DNA of 64,000 nucleotides from a virus. A model generated the notes under the pieces. The model was given only the letters and a program-made list of their open reading frames with translations. It was not told the DNA's origin and did no database searches. Positions 47,946 to 56,482 of this stretch are shown piece by piece (position 1 is the stretch's first letter; every line of letters starts with the position of its first letter). The position numbers were made by a program, and so were the translations under genes. The DNA lies in the IMG/VR virus record IMGVR_UViG_3300007276_000035, positions 37,656-101,655 of that record, one strand, 5' to 3'.

Positions 47946-48664
47946 ACAGTTTTGTGCTAGAAAAAACATTGAAGTTAAGACTAATTGCACTGTCTAGTAC
48001 GCAAGACCTTAATATACTTAACTACGATTTTAAATTTACATTGTTAACTGTTATGGAAAGTGAGTCTTCTTCAGATCTAGAAAAAGCCCAACAAACACAA
48101 AACATTAGTTATAACACAATAATTACGTTCCTAACTGACCTCGTAGACAATAGCATTATAGTAGTTGGTAACAAAGCAAGTGATATGGACGCAATAAGTG
48201 GATTTACTAATAACCTCATTGTAGTTCCGGACTTATCAGAGCTTAGCTTGATAGCTACATTACATTCGAAGCTTAATGCTATTACTGCTGAAGCTACAAC
48301 TGTAGATAAAATTACACTAAGAGATGTGGATTCAGACTTGTCGTACGAATATATACTGTTAGATGATCACTATGACGAATTACCTTCGGCAGAAGAATGG
48401 TCCAATGAACTTAGCTACTGGCCTGGTTGCTGGTGGAATAGGGTTGATATAACTACATCTGATCGTATTGCAGAAAATAAAAAAGAACATACCAAATGGC
48501 TAAAGATTAAGAAAGAACACAACATAGACGAAATAAACAAACAGTGGTTACATTCTATAGAGCAAGCCTTTGCGTGTACTAGTTTAGGAGAAGGCCAAGT
48601 CATTGAAGTTGACTTTGAAGCCAACGAACCGAAGCCAGCGTGGCGCCCAGTTTTTGTTGATTGA
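47942..48664 (+). CDS. Hypothetical protein, 240 aa
   Basis: The first 150 residues alternate strands and helices; the second part has an aromatic segment (W-S-N-E-L-S-Y-W-P-G-C-W-W-N-R-V-D) and a basic helix. I recall comparable proteins in marine T4-like phages but no function. ATGA overlap with the preceding gene; a promoter overlaps its stop. Confidence 0.45.
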   Translation: MNSFVLEKTLKLRLIALSSTQDLNILNYDFKFTLLTVMESESSSDLEKAQQTQNISYNTIITFLTDLVDNSIIVVGNKASDMDAISGFTNNLIVVPDLSELSLIATLHSKLNAITAEATTVDKITLRDVDSDLSYEYILLDDHYDELPSAEEWSNELSYWPGCWWNRVDITTSDRIAENKKEHTKWLKIKKEHNIDEINKQWLHSIEQAFACTSLGEGQVIEVDFEANEPKPAWRPVFVD

Positions 48665-48689
48665 CAAAAACACAACTACATAGTATAAT
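48661..48689 (+). promoter_or_regulatory. Sigma-70 promoter giving a leaderless start
   Basis: TTGACA (48661-48666), 17 bp, TATAAT (48684-48689): full consensus. The ATG is at 48696, seven bases after the -10 box. Confidence 0.85.
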
Positions 48690-48695
48690 ATTATT

Positions 48696-49163
48696 ATGAA
48701 TGACATTATCGCAGACACAAACACTGCAATTGAGGTATTATACCGAGATAGAAGTTTAACTGATATAATAGTATCCGAAGAATTGTGTGAAGAATATAAC
48801 AAAGTAGCACAGCTATTAGAATTAGATCCGTTACATAGTACTATAGACAGTAGCACAGATTTTGTAATCCCTGACGAATATAAGCAAATTAATGTTGAGC
48901 AATATATCTTAAATTTAGTTCCTGCTGATTCTGATCCAATGGTTATCGCAAGGGTAGAGGAGGAGTTAGCACTGTTTAATGCCAAAAACCTATACTCGTT
49001 GCTACAATTGATGATATATATAGTTGATGCTATGCGTAAAGAAAATATAGTTTGGGGTATAGGCCGCGGTAGTAGTGTAGCAAGTTATTGTTTATACTTA
49101 TTAGGCGTACACCAAATAGACAGTATAAAGTATGAATTAGACATACATGAATTTTTAAAGTAG
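48696..49163 (+). CDS. DnaE-like fragment (DNA polymerase III alpha motif), 155 aa
   Basis: The C-terminal 45 residues read I-V-W-G-I-G-R-G-S-S-V-A-S-Y-C-L-Y-L-L-G-V, then I-D-S-I-K-Y-E-L-D-I-H-E-F-L. In bacterial DnaE the segment G-P-G-R-G-S-A-A-G-S followed by D-P-L-x-Y-x-L-L-F-E-R-F-L leads into the catalytic Asp motifs. Here the protein stops before those, so it cannot be a polymerase. It may bind nucleotides or act as a decoy. Full-consensus promoter and no leader. Confidence 0.6.
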   Translation: MNDIIADTNTAIEVLYRDRSLTDIIVSEELCEEYNKVAQLLELDPLHSTIDSSTDFVIPDEYKQINVEQYILNLVPADSDPMVIARVEEELALFNAKNLYSLLQLMIYIVDAMRKENIVWGIGRGSSVASYCLYLLGVHQIDSIKYELDIHEFLK

Positions 49164-49171
49164 AGGATAAC

Positions 49172-49609
49172 ATGGCAATAAGAAAATCAAACCGAGGCGC
49201 TACTGTAGACATGGATGCGTTGATATCAAAATCTAATCCTAGTAGCCCGTCTGTTGGCAACATGCGAGTTAATGCAAATGGTGATAGGTTAGGCTCTAAT
49301 GGTGAGGTGATCCAAAAAAACGAAGATCGTGTCAGAGAATATTACAAGGACAATCCTCGTAGCAGCACAAACAACGCAAGCCTTAAAGGCGGAATGCAAA
49401 ATACTCAAGAGCCGACAGTAAAGGAAACTACAAAGCCTGCAACCAAAAAGAAATCTATTAAGCCAGATACTGAACCAGTAGTAGAACCAGTAGTAGAACC
49501 AGTAGAGTTCGATGCACCTGATGAAGTACAGCCACTAGGATACAAAGAAGTACACTTACCTAACGGTGATATAGATATGGTTCCATATTACAAAGAAGAA
49601 GATAAATGA
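49172..49609 (+). CDS. Low-complexity hypothetical protein, 145 aa
   Basis: The start M-A-I-R-K-S-N-R-G-A-T-V-D-M-D-A-L and the end L-G-Y-K-E-V-H-L-P-N-G-D are conserved-looking; between them lies a Lys/Thr/Pro linker with a P-V-V-E-P-V-V-E-P-V repeat. I recall relatives in T4-like marine phages. Possibly virion associated. Confidence 0.5.
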   Translation: MAIRKSNRGATVDMDALISKSNPSSPSVGNMRVNANGDRLGSNGEVIQKNEDRVREYYKDNPRSSTNNASLKGGMQNTQEPTVKETTKPATKKKSIKPDTEPVVEPVVEPVEFDAPDEVQPLGYKEVHLPNGDIDMVPYYKEEDK

Positions 49610-49666
49610 TAGGTCAGGTGCTAGATATTCTCAACAATAATATGAAAACCAAATAACGGGTGCAAA

Positions 49667-50014
49667 ATGAAACTACATGCAATTAACGACGATATACTAT
49701 GCACCGAAGGCGACTTCGGCGACCAAGTGCTAAAGTCAACTGGTATTATCGTAAAGAGTAACGCTAAAGAAAGTCAGGGTATTACAGCTCGCTGGTTTAA
49801 AATACTAAGTGTCGGCCCTGACGCTGATCAGAACCTAAAGCCTGGACAATGGTTGTTAGTGGAATATGGTCGTTGGTCAAACGGTCTTCGTATTGATCAA
49901 GATACAACTATCTGGAAAGTTGACCCAGAGCGATTACTTGCTATTGCCGATGAGAAACCTGAAACATTTTATTACAATAGAGAAGTAGCTACCGCTGACA
50001 AACTGGTGTATTAA
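49667..50014 (+). CDS. GroES/gp31-like co-chaperonin
   Basis: L-H-A-I-N-D-D-I-L-C opens a GroES-like barrel; S-T-G-I-I-V-K-S-N lies at the mobile-loop position; V-G-P-D-A-D and V-E-Y-G-R-W-S-N-G complete it. T4 gp31 replaces GroES to fold the major capsid protein inside host GroEL. At 115 residues its size is similar to gp31. Confidence 0.75.
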   Translation: MKLHAINDDILCTEGDFGDQVLKSTGIIVKSNAKESQGITARWFKILSVGPDADQNLKPGQWLLVEYGRWSNGLRIDQDTTIWKVDPERLLAIADEKPETFYYNREVATADKLVY

Positions 50015-50716
50015 ATGCCAGCTTTTCCTAGAGAGGAAAGACTACCAATATTTAAAGATATAAACATTGACTGGGAAAACAGTAATGTTCTTGACTTTGG
50101 TGGTAACCGAGGAAACTTACTTGAAGATTTAGTAGCTTCGGAATATGATTTTAATCCTGAAAATTATACGTCACTTGATGTTGACCCGTCAGGACTAGAG
50201 CTTGGTCAACAAAACTTTCCAGCAAGCTCTTGGGTACATTACAACGCTGGCAATCCGGTATATAACCCAAATGGTGTAACCGGACATGCATTACCTTTCA
50301 GACCTAATACGTTTGACGTTAGTGTAGCATATAGTGTTCATAGTCACAGCACATACGAACAGCTAGTTTGGGATTTAACACAACTCAAGAAAGTAACCAA
50401 GCCAGGCGGTCTTATTGTGACTACTATTGTTGACAGGGATTTGCTTAACTTATTTCTATATAAACGCCTCAATGAATATCCCGAAGTAAGTATCCCAAAC
50501 GACTTCAATCATCTAGAAACGTATCTTTATTTTATTAACGGTAATATAATAGCTAACGACTTACGAAGTACAATAAAAAAGAAGCATTTAGTCACAGTGT
50601 ACGATGTAGATTGGCTAGCAGAAGACTTGACAGAACGAGGTTTTGATGTTACTATAAGAAATAAGATATCTGCGATAAGTCAGATCCCATTGGAGATTAA
50701 AAACAATGAAAGATAG
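50015..50716 (+). CDS. SAM-dependent methyltransferase (class I)
   Basis: N-V-L-D-F-G-G-N-R-G-N-L is motif I, S-L-D-V-D-P-S-G motif II, and F-D-V-S-V-A-Y-S-V-H-S-H and K-P-G-G-L-I-V-T the later motifs. The substrate is not evident; small molecules or proteins are more likely than DNA since no target-recognition region is seen. Starts directly after the co-chaperonin stop. Confidence 0.75.
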   Translation: MPAFPREERLPIFKDINIDWENSNVLDFGGNRGNLLEDLVASEYDFNPENYTSLDVDPSGLELGQQNFPASSWVHYNAGNPVYNPNGVTGHALPFRPNTFDVSVAYSVHSHSTYEQLVWDLTQLKKVTKPGGLIVTTIVDRDLLNLFLYKRLNEYPEVSIPNDFNHLETYLYFINGNIIANDLRSTIKKKHLVTVYDVDWLAEDLTERGFDVTIRNKISAISQIPLEIKNNER

Positions 50717-50867
50717 AAGATCGGGAGTAGGCACACTTGGTTTGTTAGGTTTAGCCCTTACTGTATTAGTTATCACGGGCCACCTAAGTGCCTGGTTTCT
50801 GATAGCTGGCGTGTTTTTTATAATAGTTGGGATCGGGGACGAAATAGAAGATCACAGTAACATTTAA
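50706..50867 (+). CDS. Small membrane protein, 53 aa
   Basis: Two hydrophobic stretches (L-G-L-L-G-L-A-L-T-V-L-V-I and W-F-L-I-A-G-V-F-F-I-I-V-G-I) with a short turn, charged ends. Overlaps the methyltransferase stop. A holin-like or assembly role is possible but unproven. Confidence 0.5.
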   Translation: MKDRRSGVGTLGLLGLALTVLVITGHLSAWFLIAGVFFIIVGIGDEIEDHSNI

Positions 50868-50884
50868 CCTTAAGGAGGTGTCTC

Positions 50885-51118
50885 GTGAGTACTATTGTTA
50901 ATAAGAAAATTTCTTCTTACGTAGATATGTTGTATTTGGAAATTATAAATCCCTACAACGACGGATACACAACATGGGGCTACAAGAAAGACTTGTATGA
51001 TGCAATTTTTTATATCGAGGACAAGTTAGCTGACTGCTCAAGCCACGGCGCGGTAGAAACTGAATACCTCAAAGAACAGAAAATCGCACGAGCACAAAAA
51101 ATTCTAGAAGGAAAATAA
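50885..51118 (+). CDS. Small hypothetical protein, 77 aa
   Basis: A GTG start lies six bases after a perfect AAGGAGG. The protein is helical and charged with a Tyr-rich middle. The strong site with a weak start codon suggests tuned expression. No family recognised. Confidence 0.5.
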   Translation: MSTIVNKKISSYVDMLYLEIINPYNDGYTTWGYKKDLYDAIFYIEDKLADCSSHGAVETEYLKEQKIARAQKILEGK

Positions 51119-51121
51119 TAC

Positions 51122-51937
51122 ATGAAGCTTGGCATAGTGGGTAGCGGGTTTGTTGGCAGTAGTGTAATCAATGGATTTAATCGTCCTGAAGTTGAACAAT
51201 GGGTAGTAGATCCTAAAAAGACAACCACTACAATGGATGAACTTATTAATGCAAAGCCTGAGATAGTATTTGTATGTGTGCCCACACCAAACACCGAAAA
51301 CGGCGAAGTAGACATATCCATAGTTTTTGATGTACTTGAGCAAATGCATTACAAGAGATACAAGGGAATCGTTGTGCTTAAAAGCACAATCACTCCTGAC
51401 TTACTTGAATCATTAACCCGCATATACCCAGATTTAAGAATAATTTATAACCCTGAGTTTTTAACCGCACAAAATGCGTGGGCAGACTTTCTTAATCCCC
51501 CGATGCAAATATTAGGAGGTGACTGGGACGATTGCATACAAGTCGAAAAGGCGTATGTAGAACACAGCAACGTTAAGATTGTGCCTACGTTTAAAACAGA
51601 CTTGACAAGTGCAAGTCTTATTAAGTACACAATTAACGCATGGCTTGCTACGAAAGTAGTGTTTATGAATGAACTGCATTTACTCCACGCTCGCGCAAAC
51701 TGCGAAACATCATGGGATCAATTTACAGAAATGCTTTCTACTGATTTGCGCATAGGTAATAGTCATATGCAAGTCCCTGGCCCCGACCACAGCTATGGTT
51801 TTGGTGGTGCATGTTTTCCTAAGGACACACAAGCATTGCTAAACTTTGCATCACGATATCTAGAACAAGAACTAAGTGTGCTAGATCAAGCAGTGGCGCG
51901 TAACAACGAACTAAGACAGGAGAAACATCACAAATGA
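51122..51937 (+). CDS. UDP-glucose/GDP-mannose dehydrogenase-like protein
   Basis: V-G-S-G-F-V-G-S-S is the NAD-binding glycine motif, F-V-C-V-P-T-P the family segment, I-Y-N-P-E-F-L-T the substrate loop, and G-F-G-G-A-C-F-P-K-D-T carries the catalytic Cys. The C-terminal UDP-binding domain is missing, so at 271 residues it is about two thirds of a bacterial Ugd. Such short forms occur in phages. It may make a uronic acid for surface or DNA decoration together with the glycosyltransferase-like genes. Confidence 0.8.
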   Translation: MKLGIVGSGFVGSSVINGFNRPEVEQWVVDPKKTTTTMDELINAKPEIVFVCVPTPNTENGEVDISIVFDVLEQMHYKRYKGIVVLKSTITPDLLESLTRIYPDLRIIYNPEFLTAQNAWADFLNPPMQILGGDWDDCIQVEKAYVEHSNVKIVPTFKTDLTSASLIKYTINAWLATKVVFMNELHLLHARANCETSWDQFTEMLSTDLRIGNSHMQVPGPDHSYGFGGACFPKDTQALLNFASRYLEQELSVLDQAVARNNELRQEKHHK

Positions 51938-52071
51938 AAAAGGAAAAAGTTAACATAATAGATTTTTTAACTAACGACGAAAATCCTACACTAAAAAGAC
52001 TCGAAGCTCAACTCCTGAAGGATCCCGAGTTTATAAAGTTACTCAAAGATAAAGGCTATAAACAAAAATGA
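51934..52071 (+). CDS. Small charged protein, 45 aa
   Basis: The frame is linked by ATGA overlaps to both the dehydrogenase and the clamp loader. The sequence is a charged helix (L-K-R-L-E-A-Q-L-L-K-D-P-E-F-I-K). In T4 a small subunit gene (62) follows the clamp-loader gene; this one precedes it and is much shorter, so it is not the gp62 counterpart. Confidence 0.5.
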   Translation: MKKEKVNIIDFLTNDENPTLKRLEAQLLKDPEFIKLLKDKGYKQK

Positions 52072-52988
52072 AAGAACTATGGACTGAAAAGTATCGACCC
52101 AACACAACAAACGATTATGTGTTTAGGGACAGTGATCAAAAAAGACAAGTAAGAGGCTGGATTGCTAGTGGAGCTATGCCACATTTGTTGTTTAGTGGTA
52201 GCCCTGGCGTAGGCAAAACTACGTTAGCTAAATTGTTGTTACACGAGTTAGACGTAAACGATTTGGACGTACTAGAGATTAACGCTAGTAATGAAAACAA
52301 TATAGACACCATCAGAAATAAGATTACAAACTTTGCTAGCACAATGCCATTTGGTGACATGAAGTATGTGTTGCTAGATGAAGCTGACTACATTACACCA
52401 AACGGTCAAGCAGCGTTGCGCGGCGTAATGGAAATGTATCATACTAGCTGTAGGTTCTTGTTAACGTGTAACTATCCACAACGTATTATTCCTGCACTAC
52501 ATAGTCGTTGCCAGGGATTTCACATTGAAAAATTAGATGTAACAGAATTTACTGCTCGTATTGCTACCATTGCTGTTACTGAGGGAGTAGATCTAGATCT
52601 TGATACATTGGACACTTATGTACAAGCTACCTATCCTGACTTACGCAAGTGCATTAATTTAGTACAGCAAAATGTGGTAGATGGCAAACTACAATCGCCA
52701 CAAGCTGGTGATGAATCTACTAGCGATTGGATGCTAGAAGCAATCGCATTATTCAAATCCAATAAGTTTAAAGAAGCACGAACACTTGTGGTTAACAAGG
52801 CTAGACCAGAAGAGTATGATGATATATTTAGGTTTATGTATCGTAACTTAGAGTTATGGGGAGAAACTGACATGCAGCAAGACCAGGCCTTGATTGTTAT
52901 ACGCGATGGTATGGTTAAGAGCGTAGCTTGTGCTGACCCTGAGATTAACTTATCTGCTACGTTTGTAGAACTTGGCATGATTAGCTAA
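52068..52988 (+). CDS. Sliding clamp loader ATPase (T4 gp44/RFC small subunit)
   Basis: W-T-E-K-Y-R-P opens the RFC family, followed by Walker A G-S-P-G-V-G-K-T-T, the DEAD-box-like Walker B L-L-D-E-A-D-Y and the S-R-C arginine finger motif H-S-R-C-Q-G-F. It loads the sliding clamp for the phage replicase. The 306-residue length is close to gp44. Polymerase, clamp and gp62 are outside the window. Confidence 0.93.
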   Translation: MKELWTEKYRPNTTNDYVFRDSDQKRQVRGWIASGAMPHLLFSGSPGVGKTTLAKLLLHELDVNDLDVLEINASNENNIDTIRNKITNFASTMPFGDMKYVLLDEADYITPNGQAALRGVMEMYHTSCRFLLTCNYPQRIIPALHSRCQGFHIEKLDVTEFTARIATIAVTEGVDLDLDTLDTYVQATYPDLRKCINLVQQNVVDGKLQSPQAGDESTSDWMLEAIALFKSNKFKEARTLVVNKARPEEYDDIFRFMYRNLELWGETDMQQDQALIVIRDGMVKSVACADPEINLSATFVELGMIS

Positions 52989-52991
52989 ATA
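52986..52991 (+). promoter_or_regulatory. TAAATA element 5 nt before a start codon
   Basis: CTAAATA overlaps the clamp-loader stop, ends at 52991, and the next ATG is at 52997. Confidence 0.4.
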
Positions 52992-52996
52992 GTATT

Positions 52997-53275
52997 ATGA
53001 CAACAGAGACAGAAAAAATAATATGGTATAAACGTTTTTGGAACTGGATAGTTAGTTTGTTCCTTGAAGAATACGAACTAACTGTCTGGTACGTTTATGA
53101 GGAATATGATGATTCACTGGGTATGAAAGTAACTAGACGCAGCGAGCGTACATACCTACTTAAAGACATAAGAAAGAAAACTCCTACTCACATACGCGGA
53201 AAAGATATAAATGGATACGACTTTGAAATTAAAACAGTTGCTCCGTTTGACTATCAGATTACAAAAACAAAGTAA
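52997..53275 (+). CDS. Hypothetical protein, 92 aa
   Basis: An amphipathic aromatic start (I-I-W-Y-K-R-F-W-N-W-I-V-S-L-F) suggests membrane association; the rest is a beta-rich basic domain (V-T-R-R-S-E-R-T-Y-L-L-K). The stop is directly next to that of the convergent nitroreductase gene. Confidence 0.5.
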   Translation: MTTETEKIIWYKRFWNWIVSLFLEEYELTVWYVYEEYDDSLGMKVTRRSERTYLLKDIRKKTPTHIRGKDINGYDFEIKTVAPFDYQITKTK

Positions 53276-53920
53276 TTAGTGAACTATAACGTCGATTGGT
53301 TGTTTCTTTTTGCTAGGAAACACAATGTCGTGATCCTTGTGATGAACACGCCTTGGTAACTTTCCTGGTACCCCGATGCCCATTATTAATACAGCACTAT
53401 CTTCTAAGCCGAGTAGTTCAGCAACACCTGTGGGATTAAAACATGCACAGCAACCTGTACCATAACCCATAAGGCTAGCAGTTAAGTTAGCGTATCCAGC
53501 TGCTACACCTACTGCCATTTCACGATCACGCATAACTTCATTCAACACCTGATCATGATCATAATCATACCTTAAGTATTCATAGTTATTAACTATACGA
53601 GCACCGTTTTCTTCAGTGTTTGCTGCTTCGAAGACTAGCACAAGGTGCGCTAGTGTTTGACTGTTAGTTGTAATAGTTTGTTTTTCATCACCTATACCAA
53701 AGCCTTCGGTTAGCAAATGCAACTTTTCGATAATGTCACGATCTTGCAATACGTGTACCTTATAAAACGATGCATTTTGTTTGCTAGGACATTGGGTTAC
53801 ACTTTCTAAAATAATATCAACGTCTTCTTGCGGCATTTCAGCATCAAGATCCCAGTTGCGTTGAACGTGCTGGCTACGATGTATTGTTTTAAATAAGTCT
53901 TTATGTGATTTGTTAACCAT
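53276..53920 (-). CDS. Nitroreductase-family flavoprotein
   Basis: I-H-R-S-Q-H-V-Q-R-N-W-D, then V-T-Q-C-P-S-K-Q-N-A-S-F-Y, then D-R-E-M-A-V-G-V-A-A-G-Y-A-N-L, G-Y-G-T-G-C-C-A-C-F and I-M-G-I-G-V-P form the FMN-binding pattern of the NfsA/NfsB family. It reduces nitro or quinone compounds or flavins with NAD(P)H. Similar genes are known in cyanophages. The late promoter and AGGAGA lie upstream. Confidence 0.85.
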   Translation of the reverse strand: MVNKSHKDLFKTIHRSQHVQRNWDLDAEMPQEDVDIILESVTQCPSKQNASFYKVHVLQDRDIIEKLHLLTEGFGIGDEKQTITTNSQTLAHLVLVFEAANTEENGARIVNNYEYLRYDYDHDQVLNEVMRDREMAVGVAAGYANLTASLMGYGTGCCACFNPTGVAELLGLEDSAVLIMGIGVPGKLPRRVHHKDHDIVFPSKKKQPIDVIVH

Positions 53921-53941
53921 TAGTTTCTCCTATAACAATTG

Positions 53942-53949
53942 TATTTATC
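53942..53949 (-). promoter_or_regulatory. T4-type late promoter (GATAAATA, minus strand)
   Basis: GATAAATA on the minus strand, directly after the PhoH terminator's T-run and 21 bases upstream of the nitroreductase start. Confidence 0.65.
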
Positions 53950-53973
53950 AAAAAAATAGGAGCCGAAGCCCCC
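53950..53973 (-). terminator. Rho-independent terminator with UUCG loop after PhoH
   Basis: On the minus strand GGGGGC, loop TTCG, GCTCCT (four Watson-Crick and two wobble pairs) is followed by seven T. It separates the PhoH transcript from the nitroreductase late promoter. Confidence 0.8.
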
Positions 53974-53991
53974 ATTTAAACTATATGTAGT

Positions 53992-54747
53992 TTACACTTC
54001 GTCGTATAAAGCCAATACTTCAGCAACAGCAGGGTGACGTTCGATATCAGTACTATCGAATTCCACTAGCTTGATTCTACTCGAACCACTGCTTATTAAC
54101 CGCTCTATAAACATTTTGAGTCCATTGCTCTCAAAACCTCGATCGTGTTGCGCTAAGTCACCAGTTACTACAATCTTAGAACCGTCACCAATTCTAGTTA
54201 GTAGCATCTTCATCTGGCTGTCTGTAGCGTTTTGCATTTCATCTGCTATAATAAAAGAGTTCTTAAATGTTCGACCTCGCATGTATGCTAACGGGGCAAC
54301 TTCTATCTTGTTATCGCCTAACATATATTCAATCTGGTCTGGTGTGTAATACTCTTCAAAGATATCAAATATCGGTCTTGTCCACGGTGCCATCTTCTCT
54401 TGTAACGTGCCTGGTAAGAAACCATGTTGCTCGTCCACACTTACGGCAGGACGCGTCACAACAAACTTATCTACATTGCCTGACTTTAATCCTTTAATAC
54501 CTGCTAGTGTTGAGATTAGTGTTTTGCCTGTTCCTGCTGGTCCTACTGCAAACACTATGTTGATGTTGTGATCTTCTAGATAACCTAGTAAATCATCCTG
54601 GTGGAAATTTCTTGGGGTAATTTCTACTGATTTAATACGTTGACGCTCCATTGGGGCATCTGTTTTAACTAGTCTCAAATAACTATCTCCTTGATTTTTT
54701 TGGTTGCGATATTTGTTACAACTTTCTTTGCGTTTCTTCCTTGCCAT
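53992..54747 (-). CDS. phoH: PhoH-like ATPase
   Basis: Walker A G-P-A-G-T-G-K-T and Walker B F-I-I-A-D-E-M-Q-N, with V-T-R-P-A-V and L-T-R-I-G-D-G-S, are the PhoH family motifs. The ATG at 54747 has a GGGAGA site; a longer start at 54780 is less likely. PhoH is a predicted RNA helicase/ATPase common in marine phages; its role is unsettled. Confidence 0.92.
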   Translation of the reverse strand: MARKKRKESCNKYRNQKNQGDSYLRLVKTDAPMERQRIKSVEITPRNFHQDDLLGYLEDHNINIVFAVGPAGTGKTLISTLAGIKGLKSGNVDKFVVTRPAVSVDEQHGFLPGTLQEKMAPWTRPIFDIFEEYYTPDQIEYMLGDNKIEVAPLAYMRGRTFKNSFIIADEMQNATDSQMKMLLTRIGDGSKIVVTGDLAQHDRGFESNGLKMFIERLISSGSSRIKLVEFDSTDIERHPAVAEVLALYDEV

Positions 54748-54956
54748 GGGTACATCTCCCGTTCGGCCACTAGAAAACACAGTGCAGGTTGTAGCCTACC
54801 ATGCTTTTTAGATGGGTTAAGAGGTTGGTTGGTATGATTGTTGTTTTGCGTCATACAATAATATTTAGCTTAAAACTCAAACCATAATATACTGTTATAA
54901 AATAGAATGTCGCGCTCTCCTAATAACAATAATCATCCCCGTTCCTTCTTAAAAGC
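54748..54956. other. Divergent intergenic region between PhoH and late genes
   Basis: About 210 bp without an open frame of useful length. On the minus strand GCTAAATA at 54869-54862 is a weak late-type element for PhoH, with a leader of about 110 nt. No strong sigma-70 promoter is evident. Confidence 0.3.
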
Positions 54957-54964
54957 GATAAATA
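54957..54964 (+). promoter_or_regulatory. T4-type late promoter (GATAAATA)
   Basis: GATAAATA 21 bases upstream of the ATG at 54986, with TTGGAG as ribosome binding site. Confidence 0.7.
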
Positions 54965-54985
54965 CTTATAACTTGGAGTTACGCT

Positions 54986-55552
54986 ATGACAATCGCAGTT
55001 AAAATGCTAAATGATCAGATAAGAAAAATATCTGAAACTAATACATTACTTGATATGCTTCTAGAATTTGAACGTATTCTAGAAGATATCGATCTTTATT
55101 CATACGCTAATTGGCAGAAGGGTGAGATTCTCGAAGGTCCTGTGTTTAGCAGGCACTTTATTACTGTTACGCTAATGTACCCTGAAAAAGATATGCCAGA
55201 TCCTAATGGCGCGAAGCGTTTGTTTGATAAAGACTGTTTAGTTAAGTATAAGAAGAATACACTCATTAGCCCTGTAAAAGTAAAATCCTTTGATGATGTT
55301 ACTACTGAGCTAGGCCCCGACGGTAAGACCAGAACAAAAGCCAAAACAAAATCAGAGCCAGTTTGGACTGTAGAGATACAAATGCCCCGCCGTTACGTGG
55401 ATGAATTTAATACTGATGTTATAAAAGCAGATGAAGATGCTTACGTAGACACAGAAAGCCTTAACCAAGAAGAACTTGCTGACGCAGAACAAATGGTTAA
55501 AGGTACCCAAGAAGACGACGATCTAAATGCACAACTGCCGGGCGAGTTTTAA
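54986..55552 (+). CDS. Conserved late phage protein, 188 aa
   Basis: L-L-D-M-L-L-E-F-E-R-I-L-E-D, then Y-A-N-W-Q-K-G-E-I-L-E-G-P, then Y-P-E-K-D-M-P-D-P-N-G-A-K-R-L are segments I recall from T4-like marine phages; the C-terminus is acidic. Position behind a late promoter suggests a virion or assembly role. Function unknown. Confidence 0.6.
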   Translation: MTIAVKMLNDQIRKISETNTLLDMLLEFERILEDIDLYSYANWQKGEILEGPVFSRHFITVTLMYPEKDMPDPNGAKRLFDKDCLVKYKKNTLISPVKVKSFDDVTTELGPDGKTRTKAKTKSEPVWTVEIQMPRRYVDEFNTDVIKADEDAYVDTESLNQEELADAEQMVKGTQEDDDLNAQLPGEF

Positions 55553-55584
55553 AACCTAATCCTTTAAGTCTGTCTTACTTTTTT

Positions 55585-55592
55585 AATAAATA
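55585..55592 (+). promoter_or_regulatory. Late promoter 6 nt before a start codon
   Basis: AATAAATA ends at 55592, and the ATG is at 55599; no Shine-Dalgarno is visible. Confidence 0.5.
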
Positions 55593-55598
55593 TTAGTC

Positions 55599-56432
55599 AT
55601 GAAAAGATTATTTGCATTCGGGTGCAGCTTCACCCGCTATTGGTGGCCTACTTGGGTTTTAGCCATTGATGAAAACTTTGACGAAACCCAAAACTGGGCC
55701 CTACCAGGCGGCAGCAATCCATTTATAGCAACTAGCGTAACAGAAGCCAATCAGCGCCACAAGTTCACCAAAGACGACACTGTTATCATTATGTGGACTA
55801 GTGTGGCTAGAGATGCATTTTATAACGATATTTGGTTCTTAGTCGGAAACGTATACGACCCTAATCCACCATTTAATATACCTCAAGATGATCGGTGGAG
55901 CTTGCGTGGTTACACTATGCGTGACTTAGCAGCAGTATCAAGTACTCGCGCCTTGCTAGAAAACATAGGATGCAACTTTATTTTTACGAGCATGATTGGC
56001 TTTGACGAAGATCCATCAAACGTACCAATAAACGTACCACTCGCTAGACATTTTAATAGTGACAGCGAGAAGTTCAGAATAGAAGACACTGACGATATCA
56101 TGGATCTTTATAAAGATGATTTATCTATATTCAGACGTAGCACATACGATGTTATATATGACCAAGACTTCCTAAGTAAGCCGTTACCAAACGGGAACTC
56201 GCGCCACGATCTCCATCCTAGGCCTGACGAAGCAGGTAAGTTTGCAGAAATAGTATTGCCGGAGTTTCCTATTTCGAGTGCTAAATGGGATATCCTGCAT
56301 GATGCCACAGCTAGTATAGATGAGTTTTATGCGCAACAAGACATCGGTGAACGTATGCGTGGCACCGATGAAAACCCAACGATACTACAAAGATATCTTG
56401 AATTATTAAGAACTGGCCCTGAAAGATTTTAA
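55599..56432 (+). CDS. SGNH-like protein (GCSF type)
   Basis: L-F-A-F-G-C-S-F-T-R-Y-W-W corresponds to block I, L-P-G-G-S-N-P block II, M-W-T-S-V-A-R block III and R-H-D-L-H-P-R-P-D-E-A-G block V. It resembles the protein at 24203. Late expression suggests a virion-linked role, for example deacylation of host surface glycans; this is inferred. Confidence 0.6.
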   Translation: MKRLFAFGCSFTRYWWPTWVLAIDENFDETQNWALPGGSNPFIATSVTEANQRHKFTKDDTVIIMWTSVARDAFYNDIWFLVGNVYDPNPPFNIPQDDRWSLRGYTMRDLAAVSSTRALLENIGCNFIFTSMIGFDEDPSNVPINVPLARHFNSDSEKFRIEDTDDIMDLYKDDLSIFRRSTYDVIYDQDFLSKPLPNGNSRHDLHPRPDEAGKFAEIVLPEFPISSAKWDILHDATASIDEFYAQQDIGERMRGTDENPTILQRYLELLRTGPERF

Positions 56433-56438
56433 TAGAAT

Positions 56439-56446
56439 GATAAATA
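56439..56446 (+). promoter_or_regulatory. T4-type late promoter (GATAAATA)
   Basis: GATAAATA 36 bases upstream of the ATG at 56483, in a 50-bp gap. Confidence 0.65.
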
Positions 56447-56482
56447 TAAACATAGTACTGTAATAAAAATTGAGATTAAACA

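Noticed and set aside
49606-49656. 16-codon frame overlapping the stop of the preceding gene
   Set aside because: Too short to support, no own ribosome binding site; could be coincidental ATGA overlap.
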